Below are positions 8,623-17,051 of a DNA stretch of 64,000 nucleotides, one piece after another. Location of the stretch: positions 38,856-102,855 of the forward strand of contig NZ_JAQAGY010000025.1 in assembly GCF_027533645.1 (NCBI RefSeq). The letters run 5' to 3'. The notes under the pieces were generated by a model that worked only from the letters and a program-made list of their open reading frames with translations, made no database searches and was not told where the DNA came from. Numbering within the stretch: position 1 is the stretch's first letter; the number at the start of each line of letters is the position of its first letter. The DNA is from Paenibacillus caseinilyticus. Lineage in GTDB: Bacteria; Bacillota; Bacilli; Paenibacillales; NBRC-103111. Made by a program: the position numbers and the translations under genes.

Positions 8623-8639
8623 AGATATCCTTCGCTACG

Positions 8640-8685
8640 CGCGGATAACCGCCGGCAGCCCGCCAGCGATTATCCGCGGTTTTTG
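8640..8685 (+). terminator. Intrinsic terminator or attenuator between tatA and tatC
   Basis: Arms CGCGGATAA (8640-8648) and TTATCCGCG (8670-8678) pair perfectly with partial pairing inside, and GTTTTTG follows. It would reduce read-through from tatA to tatC, which fits the need for more TatA than TatC. Confidence 0.8.
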
Positions 8686-8718
8686 ATCACAACGAACTTC
8701 CTTGGCAGGTGAATCCGC

Positions 8719-9510
8719 ATGAATCACGAAGAAGAAGGAATGACGCTCGTCGAGCACCTGACCGAGCTTCGCAAGAGGATTGTCTGGGTGCTTCTCGTTC
8801 TTGTCGTTGGGATGGTCATCGGGTTGATTTATGCCAAGCCGCTGATTCTTTACCTTCAGTCTATCGCACCGATCGAGAATTTGACCTGGCATACCTTCTC
8901 CCCCTGGGAGCCCATCAAGCTCTATATGAATTTCTCTCTGGTGACCGGGCTGCTCATCGCGCTGCCCTTTGCCCTGTACCAAACCTGGGCTTTCTTGAAG
9001 CCCGGCCTGCGCGATATTGAACAGAAGGCATCCCTGTTGTATGTTCCTTTCGCCTTTTTTATGTTCCTGCTCGGACTGGCCTTCGGTTATTTTGTCGTAT
9101 TCAAGATGGCCTTCCTGTTTACCTCCTCCATCTCGGCGAGCCTTCAGCTGACGGAGACTTATGGAGCGGCACAGTATTTTACCTTCATGTTCAATATTCT
9201 GCTTCCGATCGCCCTAGTGTTCGAGATGCCGATTATCGTCATGTTCCTCACCAAGATTCGGATTCTCAACCCACTGCTGCTGAAGAAGGTGAGACGGTAT
9301 GCCTATCTGGCGCTTGTGGTCATTGCGACGCTGATCACACCGCCCGATGCGGTGTCGGCGATTGTCGTAGCGCTGCCAATGATTCTGTTGTATGAATTTA
9401 GCGTGTTTTTGTCAGCTGCGATATACCGCAAGCAGCTTATGGATGATCAGGCCTGGGAAGCGGAAGCGGTGACACTCCAAGGATCATCCGAGTCAAAGTC
9501 TGTCGATTGA
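8719..9510 (+). CDS. tatC: Sec-independent translocase subunit TatC
   Basis: TatC recognises the twin-arginine signal and nucleates the translocase. The 263-residue protein opens with the cytoplasmic MTLVEHLTELRKRI motif, has six predicted membrane helices, the periplasmic-side FSPWEPIKLY loop, the conserved QTWAFLKPGL segment and TPPDAVSAI near helix six. Start ATG 8719 has GGCAGGTGA ahead. The hairpin at 8640-8685 separates it from tatA, and the stop codon lies inside the next terminator. Confidence 0.95.
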   Translation: MNHEEEGMTLVEHLTELRKRIVWVLLVLVVGMVIGLIYAKPLILYLQSIAPIENLTWHTFSPWEPIKLYMNFSLVTGLLIALPFALYQTWAFLKPGLRDIEQKASLLYVPFAFFMFLLGLAFGYFVVFKMAFLFTSSISASLQLTETYGAAQYFTFMFNILLPIALVFEMPIIVMFLTKIRILNPLLLKKVRRYAYLALVVIATLITPPDAVSAIVVALPMILLYEFSVFLSAAIYRKQLMDDQAWEAEAVTLQGSSESKSVD

Positions 9511-9523
9511 CAGGCTTTTTTTG
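9498..9523 (+). terminator. Intrinsic terminator of tatC
   Basis: A 7-bp stem (9498-9504 with 9509-9515) with loop GATT and seven T residues after it. The tatC stop codon (9508-9510) is within the hairpin. Confidence 0.75.
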
Positions 9524-9661
9524 TTCCATGGCCTTGCGTCAAGCCCCGGTAAACTAGAATCTGGATGGCACTACAAGGAGATAGGGGCAAGGAGGGGATA
9601 GTCGTATAATTCCATTTTCCCTGGATACAATGGGGGAGGTGCGAAAAAGTTGTAAAAGCAC

Positions 9662-9690
9662 TTGCAAATTCACGGCGAAGTCGGTATCAT
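9662..9690 (+). promoter_or_regulatory. Sigma-A promoter of groES-groEL
   Basis: TTGCAA (9662-9667), a 17-base spacer and TATCAT (9685-9690) place the transcript start at about 9697, just before the CIRCE operator. Confidence 0.85.
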
Positions 9691-9701
9691 AAGAATTGTT
9701 G

Positions 9702-9728
9702 TTAGCACTAAAGACATTCGAGTGCTAA
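9702..9728. promoter_or_regulatory. CIRCE operator (HrcA-binding)
   Basis: TTAGCACTA, nine bases, GAGTGCTAA: the CIRCE inverted repeat with one deviation at 9710. It lies at the start of the transcript and predicts HrcA repression relieved by heat or misfolded protein. Confidence 0.96.
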
Positions 9729-9775
9729 TAACAAGATTCGACTCTGTACCTAATTTTAAAGGAGGCTATTTTCTA

Positions 9776-10057
9776 ATGATCAAACCGTTGGGTGATCGCG
9801 TAGTTCTGGAAGCCATCGCAAAAGAGGAAACGACCGCAAGCGGCATCGTTCTGCCGGACACAGCGAAAGAGAAGCCGCAAGAAGGCAAAGTAGTCGCTGT
9901 AGGCAGCGGTACCCTCAAAGACGGCGAGCGTATTCCGCTGGAGCTGAAAGAAGGCGACCGCGTGATTTTCTCCAAATATGCCGGTACGGAAGTGAAATTC
10001 GATGGCCGCGAGCTGTTGATCATGCGTGAGAGCGACATCCTAGCGATTCTGGCCTAG
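9776..10057 (+). CDS. groES: Co-chaperonin GroES
   Basis: GroES caps the GroEL chamber. The 93-residue sequence has the N-terminal MIKPLGDRVV, the mobile loop around ASGIVLPDTAKEKPQEG and the GDRVIFSKYAGTEVKFDG roof segment. AAAGGAGG lies nine bases before ATG 9776. It is the first gene of the CIRCE-controlled operon, 115 bases before groEL. B. subtilis has the same position after the tat genes. Confidence 0.97.
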   Translation: MIKPLGDRVVLEAIAKEETTASGIVLPDTAKEKPQEGKVVAVGSGTLKDGERIPLELKEGDRVIFSKYAGTEVKFDGRELLIMRESDILAILA

Positions 10058-10172
10058 TAGCGCTTCCGCTATATACTTAAGTTAGAGGCTTCGCTTACTT
10101 ACACAATTGATCCGGCGTCCGTCCGGAGGAAGTATACATCGCTTTTCATTTAAATTTCGGGAGGGTTCACTC

Positions 10173-11807
10173 ATGGCTAAAGAAATCAAGTTCAGTGAAG
10201 ACGCTCGCCGCGCAATGCTCCGCGGGGTAGACGCTCTGGCGAATGCCGTTAAAGTCACGCTCGGTCCAAAAGGCCGCAACGTGGTACTCGAGAAGAAATT
10301 CGGTTCCCCGCTCATCACCAACGACGGTGTAACGATCGCGAAGGAAATCGAACTCGAAGATGCTTTCGAGAACATGGGCGCACAGCTCGTGAAAGAAGTA
10401 GCTACGAAGACGAATGACATTGCCGGTGACGGTACGACAACTGCTACGGTTCTGGCTCAAGCCATGATCCGCGAAGGTCTGAAGAACGTAACGGCTGGCG
10501 CTAACCCTATGGTCATCCGCAAAGGGATCGACAAAGCGGTTCGTGCAGCGGTTGAAGAGCTGGCAAGCATCTCCAAGTCCATCGAAGGCAAGCAATCCAT
10601 CGCACAAGTAGCGGCTATCTCTGCTGCTGACGACGAAGTAGGCGAGCTGATCGCTGAAGCTATGGAAAAAGTGGGCAAAGACGGTGTAATCACAGTTGAA
10701 GAGTCCAAAGGTTTTGCAACGGAGCTGGAAGTGGTTGAAGGCATGCAGTTCGACCGCGGCTACATCTCCCCTTACATGATCACGGACACGGACAAGATGG
10801 AAGCTGTTCTGGACAGCCCGTACATCTTGATCACCGATAAGAAAATCACGAACATTCAAGAGATCCTGCCGGTTCTCGAGAAAGTGGTTCAATCCGGCAA
10901 GCAGCTCCTGATCATCGCGGAAGACGTGGAAGGCGAAGCCCTGGCTACGCTGGTAGTTAACCGTCTGCGTGGTACGTTCACTTGTGTGGCTGTCAAAGCT
11001 CCTGGCTTCGGCGACCGCCGCAAAGCTATGCTCGGCGACATCGCTGCCCTGACTGGCGGCCAAGTCATCACGGAAGAACTCGGCCTTGAGCTGAAATCGA
11101 CGCGTCCGGAGCAGCTTGGTTCCGCTCGTCAAGTCCGTGTAACGAAAGAAAACACGATCATCGTGGACGGCGCTGGCGACAAGAAGGACATCGGTACGCG
11201 CGTATCCCAGATCCGTGCCCAACTGGAAGAAACGACTTCCGACTTCGACAAAGAGAAGCTCCAAGAGCGTCTTGCGAAGCTCTCCGGCGGCGTAGCTGTC
11301 GTGAAAGTCGGCGCAGCGACCGAAACCGAGCTCAAAGAGCGCAAGCTCCGCATCGAAGATGCCCTGAACGCTACGCGCGCAGCGGTGGAAGAAGGTATCG
11401 TAGCAGGCGGCGGTACAGCGCTCGTGAGCGTGTACAATGCAGTTGCTAACGTAGTTGCTGAAGGCGACGAGAAGACGGGCGTGAACATCATCCTGCGCGC
11501 GCTCGAAGAGCCGGTTCGCACGATCGCAGCGAACGCAGGTCAAGAAGGTTCCGTTATCGTCGAGCGTCTGAAGAAAGAAGCTACAGGCATCGGCTACAAC
11601 GCGGCAACCGGCGAGTGGGTCAACATGATCGAAGCCGGTATCGTAGACCCTGCGAAAGTAACCCGTTCCGCTCTGCAGAACGCGGCTTCCGTAGCGGCTA
11701 TGTTCCTGACGACCGAAGCGGTTATCGCTGACAAGCCAGAAAAAGATAAGCCGGCTATGCCTGATATGGGCGGCATGGGCGGTATGGGCGGCATGGGCGG
11801 ATTCTAA
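10173..11807 (+). CDS. groEL: Chaperonin GroEL
   Basis: The 544-residue chaperonin folds proteins inside a double ring with GroES. Visible are KFSEDARRAMLRGVD, the ATP-binding TLGPKGRNVVLEK and DGTTTATVLAQ motifs, the apical-domain region in the middle, the VEEGIVAGGGTAL segment and the Gly-Met repeat tail (GGMGGMGGMGGF) after PDMGGM. The ATG at 10173 follows GGGAGGG. The codon use is strongly biased to C/G-ending and preferred codons, as expected for a highly expressed gene. Expression should depend on the promoter and CIRCE upstream of groES. Confidence 0.98.
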   Translation: MAKEIKFSEDARRAMLRGVDALANAVKVTLGPKGRNVVLEKKFGSPLITNDGVTIAKEIELEDAFENMGAQLVKEVATKTNDIAGDGTTTATVLAQAMIREGLKNVTAGANPMVIRKGIDKAVRAAVEELASISKSIEGKQSIAQVAAISAADDEVGELIAEAMEKVGKDGVITVEESKGFATELEVVEGMQFDRGYISPYMITDTDKMEAVLDSPYILITDKKITNIQEILPVLEKVVQSGKQLLIIAEDVEGEALATLVVNRLRGTFTCVAVKAPGFGDRRKAMLGDIAALTGGQVITEELGLELKSTRPEQLGSARQVRVTKENTIIVDGAGDKKDIGTRVSQIRAQLEETTSDFDKEKLQERLAKLSGGVAVVKVGAATETELKERKLRIEDALNATRAAVEEGIVAGGGTALVSVYNAVANVVAEGDEKTGVNIILRALEEPVRTIAANAGQEGSVIVERLKKEATGIGYNAATGEWVNMIEAGIVDPAKVTRSALQNAASVAAMFLTTEAVIADKPEKDKPAMPDMGGMGGMGGMGGF

Positions 11808-11825
11808 TCCGGACCCGCTTATAGA

Positions 11826-11864
11826 AGACGGCAGCATCCTTAGGATGTCTGCCGTCTTTTTTTG
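11826..11864 (+). terminator. Intrinsic terminator of groESL
   Basis: A 14-bp stem with one bulge (AGACGGCAG-CATCC against GGATG-CTGCCGTCT), loop TTA and seven T residues. Confidence 0.93.
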
Positions 11865-12026
11865 TGCTGTCGGTGGAAGGCGCGGAGACATGGGATAGGG
11901 AGAACCGAGGGAGATACCATTCATTCTCTAGCTTGCCCCTAGTACCCGTCTGCCGAATGGAGTTATGGTATACTTGGATAAGGAACTGGAATTTTATCAT
12001 GTTCATCATGATGACGGAGGCTTCAA

Positions 12027-13700
12027 ATGAATCACCTATCAATAAATCGCCTATTCACTACCGCATACCGATATTTTTCATATGATGTTCTAAGGCAAGG
12101 GTGGGACCTGTATTCGGAAGGAGCCATTCTGGAATATACGGAGACGGACACAGACATTCTGGCTTTTGTGGTCGATGCTGTTGATGAATTCGAGCCGGCA
12201 GAAGTAGAGCTTGATCTAAAGGATCTGCGGCGCAGCACATGCGAGTGCCGGTCCGATGGATACTGCGAGCATATGGCAGCCGTTCTGTTCGAATGGTGCG
12301 AGCAGAACGAGGTGGATCCGGGCCAGCTGCTCCGGCCGGAAGCTTCTACGGAAGAGGGCTTGGCGGGATCTCGACTGCGGGGGAATCTGACTTCAACCCG
12401 TCCTGGCGTGACGGACAAGGCCTCGATCTTGGATTCCTTAACGACGGCAAGCAGCCTGCTTGCCTCTACAGCTGCATCTGCGGGGATACCGGTAGAGGGC
12501 AGCGGGCCCGCGGAGTGGCAGCGTTATTATCGCAGCCGGATTCATCCGAACCGATTCAGCAGTCTGCATGCTGCCGCTACCCTGTACGATAAGGTGCTGG
12601 AAGAGCTGCTTCCCCTGACCAAGGGCTGGGCTGAGACAGCCGCCCAGCTGTACGAACTGCATGTCCTTCTGTTCGTCATGAAACTGACGGAAGAAATTCA
12701 GGGCGCTCAGCTCCGGTTGCAGTATGACTTCTCCTATTATCAGCGGATGGAAGTGTACCGGGATCTGGCGGATCGCTGCTGGAAGCACATAACCGACCTT
12801 TTGAAGAAAATACGTATGGGGGAGGCCCAAGAGAACTACAGTCTTCCACTTCTTGAAACCGAGGAGGTGCTTCACGACTATACTAAGCCGGCTTCTGGCG
12901 GAGTCATCCCCTGGATGCAGATCTATATGGCGTTATGGTGGGGACTTCTGTGGAGTAGCCAGGGGGCGGCAAGGGAACAGGGAAGGCTGCGCGATGCTTT
13001 GGAGGAGGAGGATCTGTCCGCAGCCCGAACCGAGTGGCTGCTGAGTGCGCAGCTTCTCTTTGCGATGCGGGGCGGATCGGACAAGGAGGCCATGAGGCTG
13101 GCTGAACGGATGGGGCATGCAGCCCCATCCCGGGTCTTGCCTTACTTGGAGGCTTTTGCACGTATGGGAGCGTGGGAACGGACTGCAGCTTGGCTGCAGT
13201 GGCTTGTTCCCTGGATGACACGCGTACCGGGAGGACATCTGGAGACCTATTTCAGTCTATGGGCGGAGGCCCGCGAGCATTTAGATTTGGAAGAAGTATG
13301 GAAAGATGGCGTATTTGCGCTGCTACCCCGGAGTCTCGATTATTATGCGGAAGAGCTCATGCATGCCGGAAGATACCGGGAATGGGTCGATGTTCACCTT
13401 GTACTTGGCTACACGCCGATGGATTTTCGTGTCAGTGAGCTGAAGCCTATTGAGACGGAGAATCGGGAGCTTCTGCTGCCTTGGTATCATCACAGTGTAG
13501 AGCTCTACATCGCGGAGAAGAACCGGGATGCCTACAAACGGGCCGTTCGGCTGCTCAAAAAACTGCAGAGTCATTATAAGAAGTTGAAGCGGACTGATAC
13601 ATGGGAGCGGTATTTGGATTACCTGACAACAAGGTATTCACGGTTTCGGGCGCTTCAGCAGGAGATGCAGAAGCTGAAAAAGGGAGGAGATGCGTCATGA
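12027..13700 (+). CDS. SWIM zinc-finger protein
   Basis: The SWIM motif is at residues 71-83 (CECRSDGYCEHMA, CxCx(n)CxH), close to the N-terminus and preceded by a beta-rich stretch typical of this class. The rest of the 557-residue protein is helical and ends in a basic segment. SWIM fingers bind DNA or protein, and such proteins are often encoded next to Snf2-type helicases; that is so here, where the stop overlaps the helicase start (ATGA at 13697). The two probably work as a complex. ATG 12027 is preceded by GGAGG. The biological role is not known. Confidence 0.88.
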   Translation: MNHLSINRLFTTAYRYFSYDVLRQGWDLYSEGAILEYTETDTDILAFVVDAVDEFEPAEVELDLKDLRRSTCECRSDGYCEHMAAVLFEWCEQNEVDPGQLLRPEASTEEGLAGSRLRGNLTSTRPGVTDKASILDSLTTASSLLASTAASAGIPVEGSGPAEWQRYYRSRIHPNRFSSLHAAATLYDKVLEELLPLTKGWAETAAQLYELHVLLFVMKLTEEIQGAQLRLQYDFSYYQRMEVYRDLADRCWKHITDLLKKIRMGEAQENYSLPLLETEEVLHDYTKPASGGVIPWMQIYMALWWGLLWSSQGAAREQGRLRDALEEEDLSAARTEWLLSAQLLFAMRGGSDKEAMRLAERMGHAAPSRVLPYLEAFARMGAWERTAAWLQWLVPWMTRVPGGHLETYFSLWAEAREHLDLEEVWKDGVFALLPRSLDYYAEELMHAGRYREWVDVHLVLGYTPMDFRVSELKPIETENRELLLPWYHHSVELYIAEKNRDAYKRAVRLLKKLQSHYKKLKRTDTWERYLDYLTTRYSRFRALQQEMQKLKKGGDAS

Positions 13701-16666
13701 CCCTGCTGAACACCCTTGCTGAGGTTCAGGGAGAGATGGAAGCGGACGGCAGTTGGAATTTATGGGCCGTCAGCGAGCGAGGCGTTTCGATCTCGCTAAG
13801 CGAGCTGCGGCTGCGCCTCTTTGTATGGCACAGCCGCAGCTTATACGGTGCGCTGCTCGAGGCGGGCAGCCGGTCGGAGCGACCGGATTCGGTGCGCCTG
13901 GGCCCCTACGCGGCGCTCGAATACCTGGCTGCCCCGGGCGCTGCCCTGCATCTGCCCTTGCGCTGGTCGCCACAGCTGGAAGCAGCGCGGCGTGTGGCTG
14001 CGCTGGGCATGGAGGCGCTGCGCAGCGGTTGGTACCAGCCGGATGCCGAGGCGTGGCAGGCCGGCCGGCTGGACTGGCTGCTGCAGCTGCCCGAGGCGCA
14101 GGATAGCGAGGCTGCTGCTGTGCTGGAAGCGGCCGGAGAGCTGGGCCTGGACGGCCGCGTGTGGTTCAGCCGTGCGCTCGGCGAGCTGCTGGGCAGCGAC
14201 CCGGCCGTGCATGCGGCCTGGGAGGGCCTGCAGCAGGAGCAGCCGCTGCTGCAGGCGGTAGACGTGGACGCGGCCGAAGCGCTGGCCGAGGCATCGCTTC
14301 ACATGGACGAGGAAGCCTGGCTCGCTGCGGCTGGCTGGAAGCCCGATGAGGTGCCGTTCCGCACCGGATTCCAGCTGATCGAGCCGGAGGATGAGGAAGA
14401 CGACTGGGCGCTGCGGATGCTGCTGCAGGATAAGGTGAATCCAGCGGTTGTGATCGAGGTGGCTCAGGGAGCGGAGGGAATGCTGCTGGCTCCTGAGGGG
14501 CTGCCTGAAGCATGGGCTGAACATGCTGCACGCCGGGTTCCCCAAGATCTGGAGCGTGTTCTGCGGGCCGCTCCAGAGCTGGAGGAGGCGGCAGGCAGTG
14601 GCAGAATGGTGACCCGGCTAGGCGAAGCGGAGGCCTGGGCTTTCCTGCACGAGGGCAGTGTGCACCTGCTGCAGGCCGGGGTTTCGGTATTCTTGCCGGC
14701 CTGGTGGGAGGAGCTGCAGCGGCTCACTCCCCGGCTGAAGGCGAAGCTGAAGTCCTCCGTAGGAGCAGGAGGAGGCTCGCTGCTGGGGCGGGATCAGCTG
14801 ATTCAGTTCGACTGGAAGGTCGCCATCGGAGACCTGGATTTCTCGGAAGAGGAGTTCGCCCGTATGGCGGCGGAGAAGAAGCGGCTGCTGAAGGTACGGG
14901 GACGGTGGATTCAACTGGATCCGGCTATGCTGCGGCAGATGCAAGAGGCGATGAGAGGGACAGACCGGCGGGGCGGCTTATCACTGCGCGAGGTGCTAGA
15001 GATGCACCTGCTCGCAGGGGAGTCGACGGATGCCAGCGCATCGGATAGCGACATACCCAGCGATGGGGAGGGCGATACCCCAGCGCTGCGTTTGGAAGTG
15101 GAGCTTAACGCCCATATGGCCCAGCTTCTTCAACATCTGCAGCATACGAAGCAGATTCCCATCGTCGAACCTTCCGCTGCCCTGCACGCCGAGATGCGGC
15201 CTTATCAGAAGGAGGGCATGTCCTGGCTTTTGTTTATGCGCCGGTTTGGCCTCGGCTCCTGCCTAGCGGATGACATGGGGCTTGGGAAGACGCTGCAGTT
15301 CATTGCTTATCTGCTCACGGCCCGCGAGCAGGCGGTACGCGACGGCCGGGAGCTCACTCCCGCCGTGCTGATCTGCCCTACCTCCGTGCTTGGCAACTGG
15401 CAGAAAGAGCTCGAACGGTTTGCCCCATCGATGCAGATCTACCTGCATTACGGCCCTCAGCGCCTTCAGGGAGAGGCCTTTATGGAGGCCGTACGCGGTT
15501 GCGATCTCGTGCTGACCTCATACACCCTCGCTCAGATGGACGAGGAGACGCTCTCGGGCGTGCAATGGGACGTGATAGGGTTAGATGAGGCGCAGAACAT
15601 CAAAAATGCTTATACGAAGCAGTCGACAGCTGTTCGGCGTCTGGAAGCGGGGCATAAGATTGCCCTTACGGGGACGCCGGTCGAGAACCGGTTGACCGAG
15701 CTGTGGACCATTTTTGATTTTATCAATCCGGGCTACCTCGGCAGCCTGAACGAATTCAATCACAACTACGTAGGACCCATCGAGAAGACACGGGATGAAG
15801 TGCTGCTCGCACGTGTACAGAAGCTGATCCGTCCCTTTCTGCTCAGGCGTGTCAAGAAGGATCCCTCGATCCAGCTGGATCTGCCGGAGAAGTACGAGAC
15901 GAAAGCTTACGTCACGCTGACGGTCGAGCAGGCGACACTTTATGAGAATGTCGTGCAGGACCTCATGAACCGGATCGATACCTTGAGCGGTATGGAGAAG
16001 AAGGGGCTTATTCTCGCTACACTGACGAAACTGAAGCAGATCTGCGATCATCCATCCCTCTTCCTTAAGGATGGGGGAGGATCAGCTGCCGATGCGGAGT
16101 CCGAGCAGAGGTCTTCAAAAATGTCCCGGCTGCTTGAACTGGTACAGGAATTGCGTGCCGAAGGGGAGAACTGCCTAATCTTCACGCAGTTTGTCGAGAT
16201 GGGGAATCTACTTCAAAGCACACTGGAGAGCGAACTTGGGGAACGGGTGCTGTTCCTCCATGGCGGGGTCCCCAAGGCTCATCGGGATGCGATGATCGAC
16301 CTATTCCAGCGTCCGGAATCATCCGAGGAAGAACGCAGCGGTGTATTCGTGCTTTCCTTGAAAGCGGGGGGCACCGGCTTGAACCTCACGGCAGCCAACC
16401 ATGTGTTCCATTTTGATCGGTGGTGGAATCCGGCGGTTGAGAACCAAGCGACAGATCGGGCGTTCCGCATTGGGCAGACCCGCAATGTGCAGGTGCACAA
16501 GTTTATCGCCTTGGGGACCTTGGAGGAGCGGATCGATGAGATGATCGAGCGCAAGCTCGGGCTCAGCCAGCAGATCGTAGGGACGGGCGAGAACTGGGTC
16601 ACGGAGATGTCGACTCATGAGCTCAGGGAATTGTTCGCGTTGCGTAGAGAATGGGTCGGCAAGTAA
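13697..16666 (+). CDS. Snf2/RapA-type helicase with Snf2-associated N-terminus
   Basis: The last 450 residues of the 989-residue protein are a full SF2 Snf2 motor: LADDMGLGKTLQ (motif I), LICPTSVLGNWQ (Ia), DEAQNIKN (II), LTGTPVENRL (III), LKAGGTGLNLTAANHVFHFD (V) and WWNPAVENQATDRAFRIGQ (VI). The first half is an Ala/Leu/Glu-rich region that corresponds to the Snf2-helicase-associated domain of bacterial members. Such enzymes translocate on double-stranded DNA and remodel protein-DNA complexes. The start overlaps the stop of the SWIM gene by four bases, indicating coupling. Codons in the first half are strikingly GC-rich. Confidence 0.95.
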   Translation: MTLLNTLAEVQGEMEADGSWNLWAVSERGVSISLSELRLRLFVWHSRSLYGALLEAGSRSERPDSVRLGPYAALEYLAAPGAALHLPLRWSPQLEAARRVAALGMEALRSGWYQPDAEAWQAGRLDWLLQLPEAQDSEAAAVLEAAGELGLDGRVWFSRALGELLGSDPAVHAAWEGLQQEQPLLQAVDVDAAEALAEASLHMDEEAWLAAAGWKPDEVPFRTGFQLIEPEDEEDDWALRMLLQDKVNPAVVIEVAQGAEGMLLAPEGLPEAWAEHAARRVPQDLERVLRAAPELEEAAGSGRMVTRLGEAEAWAFLHEGSVHLLQAGVSVFLPAWWEELQRLTPRLKAKLKSSVGAGGGSLLGRDQLIQFDWKVAIGDLDFSEEEFARMAAEKKRLLKVRGRWIQLDPAMLRQMQEAMRGTDRRGGLSLREVLEMHLLAGESTDASASDSDIPSDGEGDTPALRLEVELNAHMAQLLQHLQHTKQIPIVEPSAALHAEMRPYQKEGMSWLLFMRRFGLGSCLADDMGLGKTLQFIAYLLTAREQAVRDGRELTPAVLICPTSVLGNWQKELERFAPSMQIYLHYGPQRLQGEAFMEAVRGCDLVLTSYTLAQMDEETLSGVQWDVIGLDEAQNIKNAYTKQSTAVRRLEAGHKIALTGTPVENRLTELWTIFDFINPGYLGSLNEFNHNYVGPIEKTRDEVLLARVQKLIRPFLLRRVKKDPSIQLDLPEKYETKAYVTLTVEQATLYENVVQDLMNRIDTLSGMEKKGLILATLTKLKQICDHPSLFLKDGGGSAADAESEQRSSKMSRLLELVQELRAEGENCLIFTQFVEMGNLLQSTLESELGERVLFLHGGVPKAHRDAMIDLFQRPESSEEERSGVFVLSLKAGGTGLNLTAANHVFHFDRWWNPAVENQATDRAFRIGQTRNVQVHKFIALGTLEERIDEMIERKLGLSQQIVGTGENWVTEMSTHELRELFALRREWVGK

Positions 16667-16680
16667 GAGGGGGTGCTGAG

Positions 16681-16932
16681 ATGGTGGAAGAGGAACAATC
16701 TGCCCACGAGTCGGTCGGCAGCGGAACTATCGCGCCGTCTTCAGAGGGGGATAGCGTGACTCGCGAGGCGGGGGCTAAGCCTAAGCGGGGAAGAAAAAGC
16801 AAAACGCCTTCCCTTCCGGATCCGCTCGAAGGGCTGGATGTGGAAGGAACACCCCACTTGCAGGGCATGTCACCGGCTTGGCAGCGGCTGTATGCAGCTG
16901 TGGCACAAGCGGCCAAGTCTATAGGACCTTGA
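16681..16932 (+). CDS. Small hypothetical protein after the helicase
   Basis: The 83-residue protein has an acidic N-terminus, a basic middle (AKPKRGRKSKTP) resembling an AT-hook-like or nucleic-acid-binding tail, and a short C-terminal helix. GAGGGGGTGCTGAG provides a ribosome site before ATG 16681, 14 bases after the helicase stop, so it belongs to the same operon. I do not recognise a family. Its position suggests an accessory of the SWIM-Snf2 pair. Confidence 0.6.
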   Translation: MVEEEQSAHESVGSGTIAPSSEGDSVTREAGAKPKRGRKSKTPSLPDPLEGLDVEGTPHLQGMSPAWQRLYAAVAQAAKSIGP

Positions 16933-16982
16933 TGCTGACGTGCCCTTGCAGGGCGCCTATCAGCAGGCTCAAAAGCATACAC

Positions 16983-17030
16983 AAAAGGGGCTATCCCTCA
17001 AGTAGACATCTACTTGGGGATAGCCCCTTT
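16983..17030. terminator. Bidirectional terminator
   Basis: A near-perfect stem of about 21 bp (A-rich GGGGCTATCCC arm paired with GGGATAGCCCC plus T residues) lies between the helicase operon and the convergent SLH gene and has A/T runs on both sides. Confidence 0.88.
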
Positions 17031-17051
17031 GCTGTGCTGCGTCAGCCCATC

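Noticed and set aside
10167..11924. Long open frame on the minus strand through groEL
   Set aside because: It mirrors groEL codon structure, has no recognisable protein motif and no ribosome site; it is a by-product of GC-biased third positions.
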